Below are positions 7,150-14,277 of a DNA stretch of 29,902 nucleotides, piece after piece. Made by a program: the position numbers and the translations under genes. The DNA lies in the NCBI GenBank assembly GCA_964385695.1, contig CAYLQA010000042.1, positions 1 to 29,902 on the forward strand. The letters run 5' to 3'. Source of the stretch: CAYLQA01 sp964385695 (GTDB lineage: Bacteria; Desulfobacterota; Desulfobulbia; Desulfobulbales; Desulfurivibrionaceae). Below the pieces are notes generated by a model. It was not told the DNA's origin, made no database searches, and was given only the letters and a program-made list of their open reading frames with translations. Each line of letters starts with the position of its first letter. Positions within the stretch are counted from its first letter, which is position 1.

Positions 7150-10100
7150 ATGACTTGGCTGCAGCCGGCCTTGCTGACAACTGCCGTGGTGAGCTTTGCC
7201 GTTGCCATTATTTACTATTATTTCTACCGCCAGGAAAATGAGCGGGCTCTTGTTGTCTGGAGTGTTAGTTGGCTGGTTTACTCTCTTCGCTTTTTCAGCC
7301 AACTGGGCATGCTTTTGGGCATGTTGCCCCCATTTTTTGTAGTGGTGCAACAGGTTGTCTCCCTTATAAGCGCCATTCTCTTTATCTGGGGAACCTGTCT
7401 CTTTTTAGAAAAAAGATTTTCTCCGGTTTGGGGCTTAGGAGGGCTGGTCTGTTTCGGCTGGGTTGTTGCCGGCTATTTTTTTCCCCTTTCGTTCCTTCTC
7501 TACCACCTCCCTGTTTCACTCTTCATTGGCGCTGTTTTTGTCGGTTCTGGAATGATGCTGAAGCGTTCCGCCCAGCTTACAGGCGGGGCATCCCGGCTTA
7601 CTGGCTGGAGCTTGATATTGTGGGGTTTTCATAAAATGAACTATCCCATTTTGCGGCCGGTGCAATGGTTCGCGCCATGGGGGTTCATGATCGCCTCGTT
7701 GTTGTTTATCCTGTCCGCCGTAGGAGTCTTGTTTGTCTACTATGAGCGGGCCAAAAGGTGCATTGTCAAGGAGAGGCGAGAAAAAGAGGTCCAAGAGGAG
7801 CGTTTTCGAAAAATTGTAGAAACCACAAGCGATGCGATCATTCTCGCTGACGATACCGGGTTGATACTGCATGCTAACAAGGGAGCCGAGCTCATTTTCG
7901 GCCATGAGCAGAGTGGGCTCATAGGCTCCCCCCTTTCCTCCATCATGCCGCATCGTTTTCGCAAGCAGCATGAGGAAGGTCTGGCCCGTTTTTTACAGAC
8001 AGGGGTTTCAAAGTACCTCAACCAAACGCTGAGTTTGACCGGGCTAAAAAAAGACGGCACCGAGTTTCCGGTGGATCTCAATCTCACGACCTGGACCGGG
8101 GGCGATAACCGGCCCTATTTTGCCGGCCTGGTGCGGGACATGACAAGCTACCATGAGATTGAGAGGAAACTATCGGAAAATAACGCCCTATTGACCAGCT
8201 TGGTAGACTCGATTCCTGATCTGATTTTTTATAAGGATATGCAGGGCGCCTACCTTGGGTGCAATGAGGCCTTTACCCGCTTTACCGGGCGAGGCAAGGA
8301 GAGGATTGTCGGTCACACCGATTATGACTTTTTCCCTGAAGAGTTTGCTCGCTTTTTCCGTGATAACGATCAGCGCATGCTGGGGCTTGGAGAGCCACGG
8401 CGCAACGAGGAATGGGTCTCCTACCCGGACGGGCGAAAAGTCTACCTGGAAACAGTGAAGACGCCCTACCGTGATCAAAACGGCAAACTGCTTGGGCTTA
8501 TCGGCATCAGCCGGGATATTACCGAGCGAATCAAAACTGAGGAGGATTTGCGCAAGAATCATTCCCTGCTTAATGCGGTGGTTGAAGGGACCTCCGATGC
8601 CATTTTTATCAAAAATCTCAAGGGCGAATACATCTATGCCAACCGAAGCACAGTAGAGACTTTTGGGAAAAAATCAGCCGATGAGGTGCTCGGTAAAACG
8701 GATGCGGATCTTTTCCCGACCCTGTCGGTGGAGGTTATCAAAAATGCCGACTCCAAGGTGCTTGTAGAGGAAGAGACTGTTATCGCAGAGGAAGTCTTGG
8801 AAACAGCTCAAGGCAAAACTGTCTGGCTCACCAATAAAACCCCTTTTTACAGCGAAATCGGGAAAATGGCGGGGCTCATCGGCATTTCACGTAATATAAC
8901 CGAGCAGCGTGATGCGGCACGAGCCATACGCGAGGGTGAGCAGTTTTTGTCCGATGTCTTTGATTCCATACAGGATGGTATCAGTGTTCTCGATACGGAT
9001 TACACAATCCTTACGGTGAATCACACCATGGAGCAGATGTATCCGGAGATGGCGCCTCTAGCAGGAAGGAAATGTTATGAAGCTTACCATGGGAAGAGCT
9101 CTCCATGCAAAGTTTGCCCGACTCGGTTGGCGATAAGTTCAGACTCCCTTGAGTCAGTGGAGGTGCCGTTTGTGCAAAACGGTGAGCAAAAGGGAGAGCT
9201 GGAGATTTTTGCTTATCCCATGCACGATATGACAGGAGAGATATCCGGGGTTGTTGAGTATGTCCGTGATATTTCGCTGCGCAAGACAGCGGCAGCCGAG
9301 CGCACCCAACTGGAGGATCAGTTGCGGCAGCTGCAAAAGATGGAGGCCATCGGCACCCTTGCCGGTGGCATTGCCCATGACTTTAACAACATTCTCGTGC
9401 CGATTATCGCTTACACAGAGATGGTTGCAGAGAAACTTCCTGCCGAGTCCCAGGAAAAAAGTGATCTTGCCCAGGTGCTTAATGCCGGCAAACGGGCACG
9501 GGAACTTGTTAAACAGATTTTGACCTTTAGCAGGGAGCGTGAGGGAGCGTTGCAGCCGCTCAACGTCGTACCCGTGGTCAAAGAATCTTTGAAATTGCTC
9601 AAGGCGTCCCTGCCCAGTAATATTTCGATTCGGCAGGATATTGCTGACTCGGTTCTGATCATTGAGGCAGACCCCACACAGTTGCACCAGGTCGTCATGA
9701 ACATCTGTACCAACGCCTATCATGCTATGGCGGAAACCGGCGGCACCCTGCATGTTTCCCTGTTAAAAATTGATGAGCAGGGCACTGATTTGGTCGCAAA
9801 AGGCACCTTGCTCTCCGGACCATGTCTCAAGATGACCATTGCAGATACGGGAAGCGGAATCCCCCCGGAAAATATGGAACGGATATTTGAACCTTACTTT
9901 TCCACGAAAAAAAAGGAGGAGGGAACCGGGCTCGGCCTGTCCGTGGTGCACGGTATCATCAAAAATTGCGGCGGCGAAATTACCGTGGACAGTACCCTGG
10001 GCGAGGGGACGGCCTTTAATGTGTTCTTTCCTTTGGTCCTTCTTGGTGATTCCGGAGAAGACAAGCCTCAGGCTGAGCAACAATTACCTGGCGGCAAGGA

Positions 10101-10494
10101 GCATATCTTGCTGGTGGATGACGAGGAGTTTGTTGTTCGCTCCCTGGAGAGGGTGCTGACACTGCTCGGCTATAAGGTAACCGGTCAAAAAGACGGCAAG
10201 GATGCGCTTGAGTTATTTCAGAAAAATCCTGGTGAGTTTGATCTTGTTATTACGGATCAGGCCATGCCATGCATGACCGGTGACCAACTGGCAACCGAAC
10301 TGATTAAAATACGTCTGGATATCCCCATAATCCTCTGTACCGGGTTCAGTAGTATGATAGACGAGGAACGGGCACAAAAAATTGGGATACAGGCATTTTT
10401 ACTTAAACCGGTGTTGCGGACTAAGTTGGCAGAAACGGTGAGGCAACTACTTGATCCTGCACCTAGCAAGAGCATCGAAGAGAGAGGCGAGTAA
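7150..10494 (+). CDS. Hybrid sensor histidine kinase (membrane region, four PAS, HK, receiver)
   Basis: About 1114 residues. The N-terminus (1-205) holds roughly six to seven hydrophobic helices, an integral-membrane sensor. Four PAS-type domains follow at about 215-335, 340-460, 470-590 and 600-712. The last one carries CYEAYHGKSSPCKVCP, a Cys cluster like that of the preceding kinase. HisKA has His743 in GGIAHDFNNILVPI; HATPase follows with DTGSGIPPENMERIFEPYFSTK and GTGLGLSVVHG. The C-terminal receiver has VDDEE, phosphoacceptor Asp1036 in VITDQAMP, and the conserved Lys in LLKP. ATG 7150 is chosen because GGGAGG (7137-7142) lies seven bases upstream; an upstream TTG is less likely. The stop overlaps the start of the next kinase gene by one base (TAATG), indicating translational coupling and a probable phosphorelay pair. 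Confidence 0.93.
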   Translation: MTWLQPALLTTAVVSFAVAIIYYYFYRQENERALVVWSVSWLVYSLRFFSQLGMLLGMLPPFFVVVQQVVSLISAILFIWGTCLFLEKRFSPVWGLGGLVCFGWVVAGYFFPLSFLLYHLPVSLFIGAVFVGSGMMLKRSAQLTGGASRLTGWSLILWGFHKMNYPILRPVQWFAPWGFMIASLLFILSAVGVLFVYYERAKRCIVKERREKEVQEERFRKIVETTSDAIILADDTGLILHANKGAELIFGHEQSGLIGSPLSSIMPHRFRKQHEEGLARFLQTGVSKYLNQTLSLTGLKKDGTEFPVDLNLTTWTGGDNRPYFAGLVRDMTSYHEIERKLSENNALLTSLVDSIPDLIFYKDMQGAYLGCNEAFTRFTGRGKERIVGHTDYDFFPEEFARFFRDNDQRMLGLGEPRRNEEWVSYPDGRKVYLETVKTPYRDQNGKLLGLIGISRDITERIKTEEDLRKNHSLLNAVVEGTSDAIFIKNLKGEYIYANRSTVETFGKKSADEVLGKTDADLFPTLSVEVIKNADSKVLVEEETVIAEEVLETAQGKTVWLTNKTPFYSEIGKMAGLIGISRNITEQRDAARAIREGEQFLSDVFDSIQDGISVLDTDYTILTVNHTMEQMYPEMAPLAGRKCYEAYHGKSSPCKVCPTRLAISSDSLESVEVPFVQNGEQKGELEIFAYPMHDMTGEISGVVEYVRDISLRKTAAAERTQLEDQLRQLQKMEAIGTLAGGIAHDFNNILVPIIAYTEMVAEKLPAESQEKSDLAQVLNAGKRARELVKQILTFSREREGALQPLNVVPVVKESLKLLKASLPSNISIRQDIADSVLIIEADPTQLHQVVMNICTNAYHAMAETGGTLHVSLLKIDEQGTDLVAKGTLLSGPCLKMTIADTGSGIPPENMERIFEPYFSTKKKEEGTGLGLSVVHGIIKNCGGEITVDSTLGEGTAFNVFFPLVLLGDSGEDKPQAEQQLPGGKEHILLVDDEEFVVRSLERVLTLLGYKVTGQKDGKDALELFQKNPGEFDLVITDQAMPCMTGDQLATELIKIRLDIPIILCTGFSSMIDEERAQKIGIQAFLLKPVLRTKLAETVRQLLDPAPSKSIEERGE

Positions 10495-12095
10495 TGGAAA
10501 CGGCGTCAGAAGATTCGATTTTGATAGTTGACGACGACCCAAGTGTGGTTGTGGTTTTGGAAAGGATTCTTCGCAAGGAGGAGTATGAGTATTATACCGC
10601 GCCGGATGGGGAAACAGCCTTGGCTATTCTGCGCGATAAGCCGGTTTCCCTCATGTTGCTTGATGTCATTTTACCCGGCATCGATGGGGTAGAGGTGCTG
10701 CAAAGAGGAAGGGAGTTGCAGCCAAACCTGGCTGCTCTTGTTATCACCGGGGTGGATGATCGGACAACACTGGAGCGGATAATCGACATCGGGGCTTACG
10801 GTTATATCCTCAAGCCTTTTCATTCGCATGAGGTTGGTATTAACGTTATTAACGCCCTTAAGGTGCGTAAGCTTGAAATTGAAAATAGAAAATATAGGCA
10901 TGAACTGGAGAACCTGGTTGCCGACAGAACCCGCGAAATTGAAGAGGAAAGAAAGAATATTGAAGAGGCCCTTGTTGAGGTCTCCGGCCTGATTACCGAG
11001 TTGATTAAGAACAATGATTTCAGCCTAAGATTTGATAATCCCAACCTGCCGAATTGTTCTGACGTTCAGCAGTGTGAGAGGAAAGAGTGCCCTTGTTTTC
11101 AGGAAGAAAACGTTCGCTGCTGGCAGGTCGCCGGGACCTATTGCGGGGGGCGGCCCCAAGGCGCGTTTGCCGAAAAATATGAAGATTGCAGCAAGTGTCC
11201 GGTGTATCAACCGGCAACCAGTGATCATCGACGGCACATTGGTGAACTCTTTAATAATATGATGCACATGCTGGAGACGAATTATAAGGACCTGCAGGAT
11301 TCGCAGGCCAGAATCATCCAGCAGGAAAAGATGGCCTCCATTGGGCAACTGGCTGCCGGTGTGGCCCATGAGATTAATAATCCGGTCGGTTTTATCACCA
11401 GCAATTTGGGCTCTCTTGCAAATTACATTGAAAAGCTGCAGGGTTTTATCGAGTTTTTGTCCGACTGCCTGGAAAAAGGGCAGAATGATGAGCAGCAGCA
11501 AGAGGTGCTCAAACAGCGCAAAAAATTAAAGATCGATTATGTTCTTGAGGATATTGGCGATTTGATTCAAGAGTCGTCAGATGGCTGCAGTCGGATCAAA
11601 ACCATTGTTGCGGACCTAAAGAGTTTTTCCCGTAATGACGCAGCCAAGGCAGAGTTGGTGGATGTGAATGAGGTTATCGAGTCCACACTCAATATCGTTT
11701 GGAACGAATTGAAGTATAAAACCGAGGTAGTAAAAGAGTTTGGTGAGCTCTCCCACACGCTGTGCTTTCCGCAGCAGCTGAGCCAGGTGTTCATGAATAT
11801 CCTTGTCAATGCTGCACATTCCATTGAAAAACAGGGAACCATCACAATCGAAACCACCCAACACGACCAAAATATTCTGATCAATATTTCAGATACCGGC
11901 CAGGGCATCCCGCCCGGGGACATCAAAAGGCTTTTTGAACCTTTTTTTACCACCAAAGGAAAAGGCAAGGGAACCGGCCTGGGGCTGAGTATTTCCTACG
12001 ATATCATCAAGAAACACAACGGGGATATTGTGGTCGAAAGCGAGGTGGGTAAGGGAACTACCTTTACCGTGAAGCTTCCTGTTGCGGAGCAATAA
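10494..12095 (+). CDS. Receiver - Cys-rich - histidine kinase (REC-HK)
   Basis: A 533-residue soluble protein. An N-terminal receiver (8-125) has Asp13/14, phosphoacceptor Asp57 in MLLDVILPG, Thr85 and Lys107. A coiled coil (130-175) leads to a segment with eight cysteines (188-235): C-x5-C, ECPC, RCW, YCGG, and DCSKCPVYQ. It resembles Cys/Trp metal-binding or redox segments found in deltaproteobacterial signalling proteins. HisKA has His292 in GVAHEINNPVGF; HATPase has DTGQGIP and GTGLGL. Architecture suggests that phosphorylation of the receiver by an upstream kinase controls this kinase. The gene is coupled to the preceding hybrid kinase, the likely partner. The transmitter is closely similar to that of the kinase at 4937 (shared VWNELKYKT, LCFPQ, QVFMN, EKQG). 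The final target is not encoded nearby. Confidence 0.92.
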   Translation: METASEDSILIVDDDPSVVVVLERILRKEEYEYYTAPDGETALAILRDKPVSLMLLDVILPGIDGVEVLQRGRELQPNLAALVITGVDDRTTLERIIDIGAYGYILKPFHSHEVGINVINALKVRKLEIENRKYRHELENLVADRTREIEEERKNIEEALVEVSGLITELIKNNDFSLRFDNPNLPNCSDVQQCERKECPCFQEENVRCWQVAGTYCGGRPQGAFAEKYEDCSKCPVYQPATSDHRRHIGELFNNMMHMLETNYKDLQDSQARIIQQEKMASIGQLAAGVAHEINNPVGFITSNLGSLANYIEKLQGFIEFLSDCLEKGQNDEQQQEVLKQRKKLKIDYVLEDIGDLIQESSDGCSRIKTIVADLKSFSRNDAAKAELVDVNEVIESTLNIVWNELKYKTEVVKEFGELSHTLCFPQQLSQVFMNILVNAAHSIEKQGTITIETTQHDQNILINISDTGQGIPPGDIKRLFEPFFTTKGKGKGTGLGLSISYDIIKKHNGDIVVESEVGKGTTFTVKLPVAEQ

Positions 12096-12132
12096 ATCCG
12101 TTGGGGCCGGGTCGTGGAGTATGTGGTGGTGC

Positions 12133-12154
12133 CAGGATAGGGTATCCTGTATTT
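12133..12154 (+). terminator. Short hairpin terminator after REC-HK
   Basis: CAGGATA / TATCCTG, a perfect 7-bp stem with a GGG loop (12133-12149), followed by TATTTT. It lies 37 bases beyond the stop codon. Confidence 0.5.
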
Positions 12155-12351
12155 TGCCGCACCGTTGAAGAGCAAAAATGGTTTTCCTGTTGCAACCTCT
12201 TGAAATTATAGCTTCTTCCCGGCCCGAATAAGCAGGGCGCGTTCTGACCTCACCGGCTCGACTTGCCTGCCTCAATTAGCCTATAATGAAAAAGGGATGC
12301 ATATGCTCCCCTGGCCAAGGCAAGTCATATATCTATTCGGGAGGGATGAAA

Positions 12352-13044
12352 ATGGCAGAGGGTGCGGACAGTAGGGTAGATGCTTCACGATCTCGATTTA
12401 TTCAACATGAGGATCTTGAAATCCCTATCGGCGGACACGCCCTGCTCGCCATCAAAGGCGAAACCGGTAGAAAGGCGCGGCTGACCAGTTTTTTTGTGGG
12501 CCAGGAAAATGGTGAATATGTCATCCTGCGCCTGACAAGGCATCTGTACCAGCATTTGATGCTTACCAATACCGAGGTCACGGTGCGTTATATGCTGGAT
12601 AACATTATGGTGGGGTTCGCTTCGAGGGTTCACAGTGTGATCACCAAACCTTTTCCCCTGTTGTTCCTCGATTACCCCAAGGGGGTTGAGCTGCTCAATC
12701 TCCGGCAGGAGGAGCGGGTCCCGTGTATCCCTCCCATTGAGGTCGCATGGAGCGGGAGTGATACCGAGGCAGGATTGCTGGATCTCAGCGCCTGCGGCTG
12801 CAGGTTTGTGGCCAAGGAGGGGGATGAGGACAAATTAAAGGCCCTCCGTGAAGGTGACGAGATTTTTTGCCGGATAAACATGGCCGGGTTGGATGCGGAG
12901 ATTGCGGTCAATTGCCTGGTGCGTACCATCTCTCATGGTATTGATCGCTGTGCCGTTGGCGTGGAATTTTTAGATCTGCCGGAAAATCAGCAACTCACCC
13001 TGAAGAAATATGTGCAGAATACCAAGAAGTTTTGGCCTGTCTGA
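12352..13044 (+). CDS. PilZ-domain c-di-GMP receptor, YcgR-like
   Basis: About 230 residues in two domains. The N-terminal half (20-115) resembles the flagellar-brake (YcgR-type) domain. The C-terminal PilZ domain has both c-di-GMP binding motifs: R-x3-R as RQEERVPC and D-x-S-x2-G as DLSACGCRF. In known YcgR proteins c-di-GMP binding slows the flagellar motor; other PilZ proteins act on other targets. ATG 12352 is preferred: GGGAGG (12339-12344) is seven bases upstream. The frame is open back to ATG 12286, but that site has no Shine-Dalgarno and overlaps a perfect -10 hexamer TATAAT (12282-12287), though no matching -35 is evident. It follows the kinase cluster but after a hairpin. No flagellar genes are in the window. 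Confidence 0.87.
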   Translation: MAEGADSRVDASRSRFIQHEDLEIPIGGHALLAIKGETGRKARLTSFFVGQENGEYVILRLTRHLYQHLMLTNTEVTVRYMLDNIMVGFASRVHSVITKPFPLLFLDYPKGVELLNLRQEERVPCIPPIEVAWSGSDTEAGLLDLSACGCRFVAKEGDEDKLKALREGDEIFCRINMAGLDAEIAVNCLVRTISHGIDRCAVGVEFLDLPENQQLTLKKYVQNTKKFWPV

Positions 13045-13046
13045 GT

Positions 13047-13074
13047 GCATGCCCGTCAGGCGTGCGGATATTTT
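13047..13074 (+). terminator. Hairpin after the PilZ gene
   Basis: GCATGCC / GGCGTGC (13047-13065) pair over 7 positions including one G-U, with a 5-base loop, followed by GGATATTTT. It begins 2 bases after the stop codon. Confidence 0.5.
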
Positions 13075-13229
13075 CCTGAAAAATCACCGCTGACAGAACT
13101 TTAAGGATGATCAGATGTCCTTTTAGTAATATTCATGTTTTGCAGAGTGGCTTCTTGCAAAAACATTCTATTCTGTGTAGGGTAGTGCCCTGTTTTTGCA
13201 AGGAATTTCACCTTTTATGTTGGAAGAAA

Positions 13230-13715
13230 ATGAACAAGTTTATTCGCTTATTTTGCTATCTCTGCTGTGTGTTTCTTTCTGTTGCCTGCTCCAACGAGCA
13301 ATCTGCTGGGCAAAAAGCTGTACCAGCAGCAAAGCCCGCCGCGGCCCAGCCCAAGGCAGCTGTTGCCAGCCCCACGCCAACCCTGCCCCAGCGCCCGCTT
13401 TTCCGCTCCATCGCCCCCAAAGAGGCACAAGCCCTTATGGAGCAACGTAAGGATCTGGTCCTGATCGATGTCCGTAATCCTTCCGAGATGCGGGAAGGCT
13501 ATATTGCCGGCTCCCGCCTTGTGCCCATCGGTGAACTGGCCCGCGGCAAGGCGACCCTGCCTGCGGACAAACCGCTGCTGCTCATCTGTGCCGTTGGTGG
13601 CCGCAGCTATGCGGTTGGGCAGTATTTTTATAGAAAGGGATATCCGGAGATCTACAATCTCAAAGGTGGGATCGATGCCTGGAAAAGGGCTGGGTTGCCC
13701 TTGAAACGCATCTAG
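13230..13715 (+). CDS. Rhodanese-domain lipoprotein
   Basis: About 161 residues. A hydrophobic signal sequence ends in LSVAC, giving a probable lipobox with Cys20. The residue at -3 is Ser rather than Leu, so lipidation is likely rather than certain. An Ala/Pro-rich linker (25-55) leads to a single rhodanese domain: LVLIDVRNPSEMREGYIAGS and the active-site loop LICAVGGRS with catalytic Cys120, then the closing GGIDAWKRAGLPL. Rhodaneses transfer sulfane sulfur or sense redox sulfur; an envelope-anchored copy suits a sulfur-metabolising bacterium. The frame is open to 13107, but the upstream residues lack signal-peptide character, so ATG 13230 (GGAAG just upstream) is chosen. A convergent terminator follows. 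Confidence 0.85.
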   Translation: MNKFIRLFCYLCCVFLSVACSNEQSAGQKAVPAAKPAAAQPKAAVASPTPTLPQRPLFRSIAPKEAQALMEQRKDLVLIDVRNPSEMREGYIAGSRLVPIGELARGKATLPADKPLLLICAVGGRSYAVGQYFYRKGYPEIYNLKGGIDAWKRAGLPLKRI

Positions 13716-13717
13716 AT

Positions 13718-13743
13718 AAACGGTAAATCCGTTTTATTCTTTT
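13718..13743 (+). terminator. Terminator after the rhodanese gene
   Basis: AAACGG / CCGTTT stem (13718-13723, 13729-13734) with a 5-base loop, followed by the T-rich TATTCTTTTTC. It overlaps the end of the convergent minus-strand gene. Confidence 0.55.
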
Positions 13744-14003
13744 TCTTCCTTCTTGTTCTTTGCCGCTTTGGCAAGAATTTCTGCGATTGAGGTGATCCGC
13801 GACTTGGGTGGGGCAACGATCTGTTTTTGTTCTTCTTCGGAGTAGTGTTCCTCTACAAAATCCATGATGGGCAGTATCTCAAACCAACAGTCAAAAATTT
13901 TGGCACAGGGCAACCCTTCCCGCATGGTGCGGCAATAGCGAAAGGGGATGTCATGCCCCAACATGCGGCAATACCACTCTTTTTTGTCGTATTTTTTTTT
14001 CAT
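13734..14003 (-). CDS. Small conserved 4-Cys protein of unknown function
   Basis: An 89-residue hydrophilic protein. Four cysteines lie in the first half (residues 12, 24, 33 and 39), in the contexts YCRMLGH, FRYCR, LPCAKI and DCWFEI, suggesting a metal-binding or redox site. The C-terminal third is charged, helical and Lys/Glu-rich. I recall similar small proteins in Desulfobacterota but know no function. It is convergent with the rhodanese gene and has no obvious operon partner; the chemoreceptor gene on the same strand ends upstream of it. No strong Shine-Dalgarno precedes the ATG. The clean amphipathic composition and Cys pattern argue that it is a real gene rather than a chance frame. 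Confidence 0.7.
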   Translation of the reverse strand: MKKKYDKKEWYCRMLGHDIPFRYCRTMREGLPCAKIFDCWFEILPIMDFVEEHYSEEEQKQIVAPPKSRITSIAEILAKAAKNKKEEKE

Positions 14004-14228
14004 GTTAGCCAGGAGTCGCCTGTCTGTTGCATTATTTCCCTTTCAATAACGGTTTAAGCCTTATTTTTCAAGGTGCTTGCTGGGAGCAGCGTTAATAAAA
14101 TTAGGTGATGCGAACTGCATACTCAGTGTGAAATGGTATTTGCTGCGGGATGCAAGGATATAGAAGCTGAGGCGATATCTTTTTGCCTATTGTGGTTTTA
14201 CAGGACATACACTAATCTGGCTTGGCGA

Positions 14229-14261
14229 GGTGAGATGCAAAGCCTTCGGCCTGCATCTCAC
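14229..14261 (-). terminator. Hairpin downstream of the chemoreceptor gene
   Basis: An 11-bp perfect stem (GGTGAGATGCA at 14229-14239 with its complement 14252-14262 region) plus an inner GCC/GGC around TTC. It sits about 16 bases past the chemoreceptor stop on the minus strand. There is no T-tract on either strand, so it may be a 3'-end stabilising or Rho-assisted structure. Confidence 0.5.
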
Positions 14262-14277
14262 CCATTGCCGCACTGAT

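Noticed and set aside
12286..12351. Upstream start for the PilZ protein, or a c-di-GMP riboswitch in this leader
   Set aside because: The upstream ATG overlaps a TATAAT and has no Shine-Dalgarno. I could not find the conserved GEMM elements in the 250 bases before the gene.
14004..14277. Possible tRNA or small RNA in the gap before the chemoreceptor end
   Set aside because: No cloverleaf or other conserved RNA is visible; only the hairpin at 14229-14262 stands out.
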